NCBI RefSeq assembly: GCF_003605735.1
Contig: NZ_QXTJ01000015.1
Location: 24,515 to 57,512 of the forward strand
DNA from: Pseudomonas sp. LS-2
GTDB taxonomy: Bacteria; Pseudomonadota; Gammaproteobacteria; Pseudomonadales; Pseudomonadaceae
Direction: 5' to 3'
DNA length: 32,998 nt
Below the pieces are notes generated by a model, which saw only the letters and a program-made list of their open reading frames with translations, ran no database searches and had not been told where the DNA came from. Below, in pieces: positions 9,746 to 17,358 of this stretch. The position numbers and the translations under genes were made by a program. How positions within the stretch are numbered: position 1 is the stretch's first letter; each line of letters begins with the position of its first letter.

Positions 9746-10384
9746 ATGGACGTGCAAGAGACGTACGAAAGCTTATTGAAAGGATATCAACAAATTGTCT
9801 TCGATGACTTGACCCCCAAACTGGCTCTTTATCATTCACTATATAAAAAATACGAAGAGAATAATGAGGTATTTCTCGATAAGGCCGGCATCTTTGCCTA
9901 CATAATACAGTCACTAGAAGTCGACACCCTTTTGCTCATGGCAAAATTACTTGACGGCAAGCGATCCGACAGAAATATTATTAAATTTATTGATTTTAGT
10001 GACAGCAATCGCCTGGCGATAAATTGGAAAAACGGGAATATTCCTGCAGAGCTATCAAAAAAGCACAAAGGGCTTATCGCTGAACAACAAGCGACTATAA
10101 ATCGGATCACTGTACGCCGCGACAAATTCTTAGCGCATTCCGATAAGCAATATTTTCTGAACAGGGCCAAACTGGACGAAGACTATCCTGTGAGCATCGA
10201 CGACTTAATAGGTGTAGTTCAGTGCTTTCAGAGGATACTAACTGACCACAGCTTTGGATTGATGAGCGGTGGGCGAGCATCATACGAGGGTGTTTTCTAC
10301 ATCGCAGTGGATAATTTGTTGAACAAAATCATGTACCCAGAGCATTTCAAGTGGCCGTGCGCAAACCCTGACGAAACTTTTTGA
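9746..10384 (+). CDS. AbiU2-like HEPN-domain protein
   Basis: The 212-residue protein starts at ATG 9746, seven bases after AAGG. It is helical and has the HEPN ribonuclease motif R-x5-H in RDKFLAH (Arg125 to His131), preceded by a long helix region (QSLEVDTLLLMAKLLDG) as in AbiU2-type abortive-infection proteins. HEPN proteins of this type cleave RNA and can arrest growth upon phage infection. No antitoxin partner (such as a nucleotidyltransferase) adjoins it. The base composition is much richer in A+T than the genes on both sides, a sign of separate acquisition. The HEPN call is well supported; the AbiU2 name is from overall pattern. Confidence 0.65.
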   Translation: MDVQETYESLLKGYQQIVFDDLTPKLALYHSLYKKYEENNEVFLDKAGIFAYIIQSLEVDTLLLMAKLLDGKRSDRNIIKFIDFSDSNRLAINWKNGNIPAELSKKHKGLIAEQQATINRITVRRDKFLAHSDKQYFLNRAKLDEDYPVSIDDLIGVVQCFQRILTDHSFGLMSGGRASYEGVFYIAVDNLLNKIMYPEHFKWPCANPDETF

Positions 10385-10783
10385 TTTTCTGCCATCTAGG
10401 TTGTAAGGCCGCCGCCCCCAGACGGCCACACCCAGCCACCAAAATTGCCCCACCCAAAGTTCAACCGACAATTACTCCGAGCGGTGTTCAAGCGTCGAGA
10501 TCAAGCATCAAATCGGCGGTGCAATATGCCCTGGGAACCGTTCAAATATCAGCTGCCGGCTATAGATATGCACCTTGGCGTACTCCTCCCTCTGCAGCTA
10601 ATCCGTCTGGGCGTTAATCACTGCAAAATTCTGAAGCTTGTTAGCGCTCAGCACTGTTGCCCTGGCAGAAAGGTCGAAACCTGAACCAACATTCGGGGGG
10701 ACAACCGCTCTGCTCGCTTCTGGAGAGGCGGCTTACTCAGTGCCACACCCGACCATCAACGCGCGGCGGGTGCGGTAGGCAGG
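10385..10783. other. Non-coding or decayed stretch between convergent genes
   Basis: About 400 bases separate the AbiU2-like gene from the end of the leftward membrane-protein gene at 10784. Overlapping short frames exist on the plus strand (10381-10617, 10445-10684) but their proteins have no recognisable pattern and lack ribosome binding sites. I see no terminator with a T-run. It may hold worn remnants of an older gene. Confidence 0.4.
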
Positions 10784-11599
10784 TCAGCCAGCGGTTGGAG
10801 TGCCATTGCTATCGAGGTCGCTCGGTACGGTCGAGGGATCGTTTGCCTGGAGTGGACTCATCCAGTTCCTAGTCTGCTCCAGGTATTCCTGAACGCAGAA
10901 CTGGAGGCTCTCCATGAAGCCGATCAGCGCTGACTCGTACTGGAGAAAATCCGCAGCGGTATCATCGATTTCACGTCGTGCGCTGCCGAATACATGGCTC
11001 GAATCATAGTCCTCGCTTTCCGGGTGGGCACCGTAGTTATCTACCAGCAGGCGAACCTTGTCAGTCAGGACTAGCCACTGAAGAGCGCGCTCGGAGCCCA
11101 GGGAAGCAGCAAGGCCCAGGGTAGAGGAAAAGTCTGAATACCTTGAATGTGCAGTGAATAAAGCGCATTTGAGCTTGCCGAAGCTCGGCTTATCCTGCTT
11201 TACCTCTTCGATCATCCTGTCGAGACTTTCGAGCCTAAGGTAGTCGAGGTTCACATGGGTGATCGCCATAGTGTGGCCAAACCAGTGGGCCTTGGCGTAG
11301 GAGTCAACGACCGAACCCGCCAAGCGGTTCAAGACTTCCATTGCCTGCTTTTCCTTCCGGATTCGTGGGATCACGTTGATCACCACGTAGAAAAAGTACG
11401 CTGCGATCAACCCTGTCAGAAGGTCTCCCACGATGTCTTCAAAAGCTTTTGACTGAAAGAATAGTACGACCCTAGGCCACCCGGAAAGCATGTAATCCGT
11501 GGCTGGAAATTTCACCTTGATTGCACACAGGCACAGCAATGCCACAAAGGCCCAAGCACAGAACTTCCTCTCCGACATGTCCTTCAAAAAATCCCGCAT
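10784..11599 (-). CDS. Unknown two-helix membrane protein with cytosolic domain
   Basis: The protein has 271 residues from the ATG complementary to 11597-11599. Two hydrophobic helices are clear, at about 13-30 (CAWAFVALLCLCAIKV) and 57-77 (VGDLLTGLIAAYFFYVVINVI). A cytosolic part of nearly 190 residues follows, mainly helical and acidic. The last 20 residues are a Pro/Ser/Thr tail. Two N-terminal membrane helices plus a large soluble part recall effectors and sensors in defence islands, but no known domain is recognised. The gene lies just beyond the terminator of the MvaT/MvaU-like gene (11613-11635), so it should have its own promoter, which must overlap that terminator. Confidence 0.7.
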   Translation of the reverse strand: MRDFLKDMSERKFCAWAFVALLCLCAIKVKFPATDYMLSGWPRVVLFFQSKAFEDIVGDLLTGLIAAYFFYVVINVIPRIRKEKQAMEVLNRLAGSVVDSYAKAHWFGHTMAITHVNLDYLRLESLDRMIEEVKQDKPSFGKLKCALFTAHSRYSDFSSTLGLAASLGSERALQWLVLTDKVRLLVDNYGAHPESEDYDSSHVFGSARREIDDTAADFLQYESALIGFMESLQFCVQEYLEQTRNWMSPLQANDPSTVPSDLDSNGTPTAG

Positions 11600-11612
11600 A
11601 TCTCTATTCCAT

Positions 11613-11635
11613 AAAAAAGGGCCCCGCAGGGCCCT
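11613..11635 (-). terminator. Rho-independent terminator of the silencer operon
   Basis: Read on the minus strand, AGGGCCC pairs with GGGCCCT around a four-base loop (TGCG) and is followed by six T. It lies 20 bases after the MvaT/MvaU-like frame, ends the leftward transcript, and just precedes the next leftward gene. Confidence 0.88.
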
Positions 11636-11654
11636 GACTTGTATTCAAACAGCC

Positions 11655-12019
11655 TTACTTAGCCAACCAGGATTCTACCTCTTCGGCACCGTGCTCGGCC
11701 TTCCACTCTTTGAGCTGCTTGTGATTTCCACCTTTAGTTTCGATGACTTCACCAGTATGCGGGTTTTTATACTGCTTGGCCTGACGTGGCTTGCGATCGC
11801 CTTTTTCAGAAACTGCGGCAGGAGCTGCGCGGCGAGACGCGGCTTGAGGATGGCCACGATGTTACTCAGGCTGTAGCCGTACTCGCCCAATAAGTCGCGA
11901 AGTTTTTTCTCAAATTCGATCTCGCGCTTCAGACCATCGTCATTTTTCAAGCTTTCCAGTTCAGCCAGTTGAGCAGCGAGCTGTTGTTCAAGGGCGCGAA
12001 ACTCTGCGAGCCTAGACAT
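11655..12019 (-). pseudogene. MvaT/MvaU-like H-NS family silencer, frameshifted
   Basis: The N-terminal coiled-coil domain is intact from the ATG complementary to 12017-12019 (MSRLAEFRALEQQLAAQL, then LKREIEFEKKLRDLL). After ILKP the frame leaves homology. In the neighbouring frame the second half is perfect: AASRRAAPAAVSEKGDRKP followed by the AT-hook-like DNA-binding domain (KQYKNPHTGEVIETKGGNHK, LKEWKAEHGAEEVESW) and TAA at 11655. A frameshift therefore lies near 11838-11850. Family members usually have ILKP-Q-A or ILDP-x-A there. The truncated product would oligomerise without binding DNA and could act as a dominant negative on chromosomal MvaT. A sequencing error is the alternative. The gene follows the Abi_C-type gene by 16 bases and ends in a terminator, so they form an operon. 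Confidence 0.85.
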
Positions 12020-12035
12020 ATGGATTACTTTTGGG

Positions 12036-12983
12036 TTATTGGTTAGGCAAGGTTTGAACCTGAGGCAAAGCCTGGTAAGACTGCACAAATAGTACGATGG
12101 CCGCAGCTGTCATGTGAAGGGTGTAAGCCACAATGTGAGACTCAATTTCTTTGACTACCGCCCCTTGACCGTGGCCAGCCTCAGCATTGCGAATGCTCGG
12201 CACTCCTCCAACCAATAAGTTTGTCAAACCAGAGAAATGGCTCTGGTAATAAGAAGGAAAAAGACCATTATCCATGCATGCTTTTACAAGCTTGTTGGCG
12301 GTATCTCCCTTGTTAATAGTCCATCCTCGGACACCAGCGATAACCTTTATGGTGCTCTCAAATGCTTTCAATGCTTCGTTCAAAGCCTCTTTGTAGCGTC
12401 GATGCCTGAAATGCTCATGAGCAGCAAGATACTCGTCGTGTGCACCCTCAAAGCCTGGTTCGCTAAGCAATTGGAGCGCAGGTTTTACCACCTCAGAGTG
12501 GAGAAGCTGTGAGTCAATACGAATGATTTGCTCGTCCGAATACTCATAACCTACCCCATGCTCCTTGAACCGGTGATTCAGCTCTCCTATATAGTGAGTC
12601 AAGGCTCCTTTGGCCTTTGTGGTTACCTGATTTCTTTCGTCTTTCGCATGATTTTGAGCCGTCTTGAGCAGAAGCTCTATGATGTCGAGCACATAGTCTG
12701 CGTCGGTAACGCTCCGAATGGCTTCCTTTACTTCTTCGTCGCGATCAATGTGTTCACCATGCGCGACAAGATACTTGGTGCCCCATTCTCTAGACAGAAT
12801 CCTTGACAGGTAGTCGTAGACACTTTCGCTCTGACGATCACCGAACACGCCGGAGACTATATCCTCAACGATGAAAACGATCTGATTTCTGAGTCCGAGC
12901 GGGATGCTGTCGTAGGTGTAAACATCCGGGACGAGGCCCGCCAAGCGCTTCTTTCGCTTCGAATAAGTGTCGTAAACCGGCAT
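12036..12983 (-). CDS. Abortive-infection protein, AbiJ N-terminal type plus Abi_C (STM4504/CBY_0614-like)
   Basis: The 315-residue protein starts at the ATG complementary to 12981-12983, seven bases after GGAG. The N-terminal block (YSKRKKRLAGLVPDVYTYDSIP then LRNQIVFIVED) matches the STM4504/CBY_0614 family with an AbiJ-type N-terminal domain. The C-terminal 130 residues carry the Abi_C pattern: FESTIKVIAGVRGW, then a conserved RNAEAGHG, where Arg265 and His271 form an R-x5-H HEPN site likely to cleave RNA. Such proteins act in phage abortive infection. It is first in a leftward operon with the MvaT/MvaU-like frame 16 bases downstream. The domain assignment is by recognition; activity is inferred. 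Confidence 0.78.
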   Translation of the reverse strand: MPVYDTYSKRKKRLAGLVPDVYTYDSIPLGLRNQIVFIVEDIVSGVFGDRQSESVYDYLSRILSREWGTKYLVAHGEHIDRDEEVKEAIRSVTDADYVLDIIELLLKTAQNHAKDERNQVTTKAKGALTHYIGELNHRFKEHGVGYEYSDEQIIRIDSQLLHSEVVKPALQLLSEPGFEGAHDEYLAAHEHFRHRRYKEALNEALKAFESTIKVIAGVRGWTINKGDTANKLVKACMDNGLFPSYYQSHFSGLTNLLVGGVPSIRNAEAGHGQGAVVKEIESHIVAYTLHMTAAAIVLFVQSYQALPQVQTLPNQ

Positions 12984-13542
12984 GGTGATCTCCAGATACT
13001 GGTAGGAGATTGTGCCATGCCTCTGACATCACAGCCACATCTAGACGAGTAAGTCTAGCGCGCAGAAAGCGCTGAAAATTGCTGGGTATTGATAACCATG
13101 CTGGCATCAGAAAGGTGCTTGATAGAGAGGGTGCAGCTACCACCGAGGTACGTTCAAATTAACGGCGCGGAAGGGATCGCATGTGCATGCACACGGTCTC
13201 CCACTGCCCGAACCGGAATCGGTTGTACTGGCGAACCAGGACAACTTTTCCATGATTGTTCATGGCGTATTCTCCATCTGATCTCAGCGGGCCGCTGACA
13301 GCCTTTACACCACGTGCAAAGCGAGCAGATGAATGACAGGCAGGAAGGAGAGTCCTTGGGTGGTAGCTGCAGGCGCAATGCTATCAGCGCTGCCAGAGCC
13401 TGGAAAGCCCAGCGAAAGGGTAAAACGATTCACTTCTCGCGCATTCTCAGAAAAGAGTGTCTGGAGTAGTCGTCGATCTGAGGAGCCCGCTGCAAGCGGC
13501 CACGCAAGTCGTCCCCTGCCTGACTCAAGCGATAAGCGAGCG
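12984..13542. other. Long intergenic region with a cluster of palindromes
   Basis: About 560 bases lie between the Abi_C-type gene start and the end of the PrrC/RloC-like gene. No convincing gene is present; a 74-residue Cys-containing frame on the minus strand (13154-13378) has no recognised pattern. Three palindromes sit within 85 bases: a perfect 12-base palindrome TGTGCATGCACA (13182-13193), AACCG-4-CGGTT (13211-13224) and CCATGA-4-TCATGG (13250-13265). They could be operators or a structured RNA. Confidence 0.45.
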
Positions 13543-15744
13543 CTACCCCATCATCTTGTCGTAATGCTCCTGAAATTCCGTTCTGACAAACACCTGGCGG
13601 AAGCGCTCGACGTACACCATCGGGTCGATCTCACCAAAATCGGTGATGTTCACTGCATCAGCATGGGACTCACGGTTGATGTAGCGGTACAACGAGCGGA
13701 ACTGGGGATCTTCGTCGCTCAGGTCTTCGAGCGCCTTGGCGAGCTTGTCCTGGCGGTGCACGAACGTGAAGTAGTACTCCAGGATATTTCGCATCATGTT
13801 CGGGATGACGGTGGCCGAGGTTCGTCCACTCAAGGCGTCCTTGATGGCCTGCCAGAAAGACTGGTAGTCGTTCTGGATCTCCTTGGGCTGCATCGCGACC
13901 ACTGCGCTGTAATCGGACTTGGTGATTCGGAATAGGGCCAACTGGCCTTCCTGCTGACCACCGCTCCCCCGGCCACGCCCTCCGTCTTCGTTCATGAGCT
14001 TGATCATCTCGTGAAAGAAAAACAGGTTATGAGTCAGGATGATCACCTGCTTGAAACGAGTGCTAGGGCTTATCACATGACGCTTGATCAAGGAGGCAAT
14101 GTCATACACGTAATTATGGGACAAGCTTGAAATGGGGTCATCGATCACAATGATGCGATCGCTGATCAACCTCCCCGCAGTCGCGTCCAACTCTCCATTG
14201 CAGACTTCCAAGAAGTACAAAAACGAGATGAGCGTTTTCTCGCCCTCACTCAGCGTTTTGAACACACCCGCGCGTTGCTCGGGCCGCTGTAGCCTGTATT
14301 GAGGAACATCTCCTTCCTCCTTGGTCAGCTCAAAGCCTTTGAGACCGAGGATGCGCAACCAGTGGTTGATGCTGTCTACCGACTGGTCGACATTCGTAAT
14401 GGCTGCCCTGGACTGGGCAATAATTTCGCGCTCAGCCCTAGCCTTGAGCCGCAGCGCCTCAATGGTGTCCCTGGCTTTTTGCTGAGCCTGGGCCAGCTCC
14501 TGATCCTCCTGAGCATAATGATCCAACAGTGCACCAGCTGAAGTCCTGAGCACGCCCCAGAACCGCTCTCTGATCTGGGCCAGATAAACCTGTTTGTTCT
14601 TAACCTTAAGGTTGAAGGCGTCGATTTTTTCCTGCTCGACCGCAATGCACTCATTTAGGGCTTCAACTAACCCTGCACTGGACTCAAGCTCAACCACGAT
14701 CGACGGGCTGGCTATCTTCTTCTCGATAGCCTGAACGTTGCGCTGAAGGGCTGCAGATAAGTTGGAGATAGCCAGTTGAAACGAAGGCTGCTGGTAACTC
14801 GAATTACCCAGGCGCTGCAGGGTTTGCTCGACAGCTCCGACGTAACGGCGTTGCAGGTTCGTCAGGTCACGTATGCGTTGCTCGTACGTCTTATCGAAGA
14901 TCTTGGCAATCTCGCCATGAAAACCTTCCGGTAACGGCTGCTGACAGAGAGGGCATAGATCGCCATCGATAGGGGGAAAGGTCAGCGCATGCTGAATCCA
15001 GTCGGAATGGCCGAGTGCGTGGATGAGACCTGCCAAGTAAGAGTTGTCTGTGCCCGTGATGATCTCCCTGAAAATAGGGTTGGACTCAAGCTCGGAGCTT
15101 GGGAACCCCACAAGCGAAATAGAGGGCAACTGCGCGTCCGTTGCAGCCTGAAGCTCAGTGGCCTCTGCCATCAACTCGGCAGTGGTAACGGTATCCGGCG
15201 TTTCAGAGGTGGCCTGGATCCTCTCCAATAGTCGGTCTTTGGTATTCACACCTTGAAAGCAGTAGCTCAAGGGTGAACCATCGAATGGTGTTTTGAGCTT
15301 CCACAAGCCGTCTTTCAATGCCTGTTTCTCAGCGTCTCGGGCCGCCTTACTCGCCTTGCCCTTGGCCATCTCCTCCTGTTGCTGAGTTGACAGCAACTTG
15401 ATGGCGGCCTGCGCGGCATTCAGAGCATTCTCGGCCTCAATGTTGCCGGCGTTGAGCGTAAACACCCCTGGCTGCGCAACGTCTTCGTGGAAATTCATTT
15501 CCATGAAGGTTTGGTTGTAGACCAATATTTCGCGCTCGGGGTCAGCAGGCACCATGCTACACCCCTGGTAGCACGCCTTACCTGCCGCCTGCAGGTAGTT
15601 GCCAATCGTGCTCTTACCGGTGCCATTTTGCCCGTAAAGCATGCTCACACGCTTTAGAGGGCCGATCAGGGTCGGGGCATTAGTCGAATAGCTTGATACG
15701 CCGCGTATGAGGAGATTCTCAATCACAAGGGCAGTCCGTGGCAC
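13543..15744 (-). CDS. PrrC/RloC-like ATPase with predicted anticodon-nuclease domain
   Basis: The 733-residue protein is of the AAA_13 type. Visible in order: Walker A GQNGTGKS (39-46), long helical region, zinc-hook-like CPLC (264-267), coiled coil (about 290-455), ABC signature LSEGE (498-502), Walker B IIVIDDP (531-537) and H-loop THN (571-573). The C-terminal 100 residues hold R-x3-E (Arg652, Glu656 in MRNILEYYF) and a later His694 in NRESHAD, matching the Arg-Glu-His triad of PrrC/RloC anticodon nucleases, which cut tRNA when infection disturbs restriction or DNA. No type I restriction genes adjoin it, which fits stand-alone RloC better than PrrC, but the coiled coil is shorter than in RloC. 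The start is GTG complementary to 15742-15744; an in-frame GTG six codons on is possible. Confidence 0.75.
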   Translation of the reverse strand: MPRTALVIENLLIRGVSSYSTNAPTLIGPLKRVSMLYGQNGTGKSTIGNYLQAAGKACYQGCSMVPADPEREILVYNQTFMEMNFHEDVAQPGVFTLNAGNIEAENALNAAQAAIKLLSTQQQEEMAKGKASKAARDAEKQALKDGLWKLKTPFDGSPLSYCFQGVNTKDRLLERIQATSETPDTVTTAELMAEATELQAATDAQLPSISLVGFPSSELESNPIFREIITGTDNSYLAGLIHALGHSDWIQHALTFPPIDGDLCPLCQQPLPEGFHGEIAKIFDKTYEQRIRDLTNLQRRYVGAVEQTLQRLGNSSYQQPSFQLAISNLSAALQRNVQAIEKKIASPSIVVELESSAGLVEALNECIAVEQEKIDAFNLKVKNKQVYLAQIRERFWGVLRTSAGALLDHYAQEDQELAQAQQKARDTIEALRLKARAEREIIAQSRAAITNVDQSVDSINHWLRILGLKGFELTKEEGDVPQYRLQRPEQRAGVFKTLSEGEKTLISFLYFLEVCNGELDATAGRLISDRIIVIDDPISSLSHNYVYDIASLIKRHVISPSTRFKQVIILTHNLFFFHEMIKLMNEDGGRGRGSGGQQEGQLALFRITKSDYSAVVAMQPKEIQNDYQSFWQAIKDALSGRTSATVIPNMMRNILEYYFTFVHRQDKLAKALEDLSDEDPQFRSLYRYINRESHADAVNITDFGEIDPMVYVERFRQVFVRTEFQEHYDKMMG

Positions 15745-15910
15745 ACAGAGATTCCGAGATTAAGCCCTCTGCCAAAAATTGCAATGTGCCACCACAGAGC
15801 TGTTTCTGCCCCCAGAACGGCCAACTCACACCAGTCCGATGCCGCTGGCGTATGCTAGGGAGCGCCAAAGCCCTCCTTGACCAAGGCACCCAGCAATTTA
15901 AGGGATCAGG

Positions 15911-17176
15911 ATGATGCAGCCCCCTCTTCGGGAACAGGAAAAAACTCAGCTGTGGCTTAACCAGTTCGATAAGCGGCCTAGCGATCGCGAGCTGGCTGAG
16001 GTTTTGCTGGACTCAATCAACTACTGCCCCCTTAACGAATTCAAGGATAGCCTGACCAAGCTCATAAAAAGCGAGCTGCCAATGAGGAGGTCTTCGGCTC
16101 TGTTCATTGAGCGTGAGCTGCAGAAGACAAAAGCCAAGCTTCCCCCGCCTTTCTACAAGCAGAAGAAATCCCGCAACCTCAGATCAAAAAAGAAGCACCT
16201 ACGGGCTTATGGTGCAGCGAAGCAAGCCGTCCAATCACTGACCTACTCGACTCAAGATGTGGGTAGCGAAGGCTTGGTGGCATTCATGGCCAACACGCTG
16301 TGTCGCTCGAACCCAGCGCGCTTTCTGCTTCAGCCTACAGCAGAAAAGGTTAGGGAATCAGAGGTTCGGAACTTCGTCATTTTGACCGACTTTATCGGGA
16401 GCGGTGATCGAGCTACAAGGATGCTCGATGCGATGTGGAATGTGGCGTCGATCAGAAGCTGGTACTCAGGAAAGTTTGTCACCTTTTGGGTGATGGCCTA
16501 CAGCGGCACCGACCAAGGCATCAAACATGTGCGTAGTCACAAATTCGCCCCTAACGTGCGGGTCGTGACCGAGTGCCCAACGCTCTTTAACAGCTTTGAC
16601 GATGACCTGGACGAAATGGTCGAGCTGTGTGAAACGTATGGCGCACATAGCAGCGCCCCCCTGGGCTGGAAAGACACTGCGGCATTGCTGACATTTGAGC
16701 ACGGGGCGCCGAACAATATGCCGGCGATTTTTGTCTCTGAAAAAACCAGGGGCAAAAAAAAATGGGCGCCTCTCTTCCCCAAGCGCGTTACTGACAACCT
16801 CTGGCAGTCAACTCAGGTCAACAGGGTCAGGGTGATAAGTAATGCTCTGGATCGGCTTGACGTGCCCGAGATATCACGATCACCCACCTTCAAACGGGCG
16901 AGCGAGCAGAACAAAAACGCGACCATAATCTTGCTTGCTCACTCCCAAAGCAGGCGGAGAATTGCAGAGCTTCGGCAAGTCCTTCCGCTTTCCCTCGATA
17001 CGATCCTTAGCGCGATTGAACGCGCAGTGACCCGAGGTTGGATAACCAGATCCGGAGCGTTAACGCTCGCGGGCCAGAAACGCATCCGACTTTTGCGCCG
17101 GGAAGGACGGAAATTTTTTGTAGCTCCTGATCCCTTTACTTCGTACTATCCGAGCCAGCTGAGAGCTCCGCAGTAG
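15911..17176 (+). CDS. Retron effector: phosphoribosyltransferase-like protein with winged helix
   Basis: The 421-residue protein starts at ATG 15911 or the next codon; AGGGATCAGG lies before it. The middle holds a phosphoribosyltransferase signature: strand VRNFVILTD then FIGSGDRATRML (residues 153-172), which corresponds to the PRPP-binding loop. The C-terminal part, about 340-400, is a winged helix (SRRRIAELRQVL, SLDTILSAIERAVTRGWI, wing ending SGALTLAGQ). A basic segment (KKSRNLRSKKKHLRAY) precedes the PRTase part. A PRTase plus winged-helix protein next to a retron reverse transcriptase is a known effector type; from memory it belongs to retron class III. In retrons, msDNA is thought to hold the effector inactive until phage disturbs it. 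The TAG stop lies inside the predicted retron RNA. Confidence 0.78.
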   Translation: MMQPPLREQEKTQLWLNQFDKRPSDRELAEVLLDSINYCPLNEFKDSLTKLIKSELPMRRSSALFIERELQKTKAKLPPPFYKQKKSRNLRSKKKHLRAYGAAKQAVQSLTYSTQDVGSEGLVAFMANTLCRSNPARFLLQPTAEKVRESEVRNFVILTDFIGSGDRATRMLDAMWNVASIRSWYSGKFVTFWVMAYSGTDQGIKHVRSHKFAPNVRVVTECPTLFNSFDDDLDEMVELCETYGAHSSAPLGWKDTAALLTFEHGAPNNMPAIFVSEKTRGKKKWAPLFPKRVTDNLWQSTQVNRVRVISNALDRLDVPEISRSPTFKRASEQNKNATIILLAHSQSRRRIAELRQVLPLSLDTILSAIERAVTRGWITRSGALTLAGQKRIRLLRREGRKFFVAPDPFTSYYPSQLRAPQ

Positions 17177-17358
17177 CGGAATCTAGAATCCTGCACGTTG
17201 TGCAGGCGTAATGGGAGCAAATTATGCTTACCGTCGGACGATCCCACGCCTACTGGAGATGTGAGCCTTCTTTTACTCGCTTGCGACGTCTTGCGATCAG
17301 AAGGCTCACGTCCGCCAGGGCGGAATCTAAAGGTAGATGAGTCGCTGGAGCTCTCAGC
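17158..17358 (+). ncRNA. Predicted retron msr-msd RNA
   Basis: The 201-nt element is bounded by a perfect 12-bp inverted repeat, a1 GCTGAGAGCTCC (17158-17169) and a2 GGAGCTCTCAGC (17347-17358). Five bases after a1 comes TAGC (17174-17177), the usual setting of the branching guanosine (G17176). The msr part has a 7-bp hairpin CCTGCAC-GTT-GTGCAGG (17190-17206) and a stem TGGGA (17212-17216) / TCCCA (17242-17246). The msd part is an 11-bp perfect stem GTGAGCCTTCT (17261-17271) / AGAAGGCTCAC (17299-17309), extendable by three pairs. The RNA overlaps the end of the effector gene and the start of the RT gene, as retron RNAs may. Found by hand pairing; not folded by program. Confidence 0.8.

Noticed and set aside
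10381..10684. Small plus-strand genes after the AbiU2-like gene
   Set aside because: Two overlapping frames compete, neither has a ribosome binding site, and neither protein shows structure or family pattern.
13154..13378. Cys-rich 74-residue minus-strand gene
   Set aside because: The Cys residues lack regular C-x2-C spacing at two sites and the start has no ribosome binding site; it overlaps palindromes that better explain the region.
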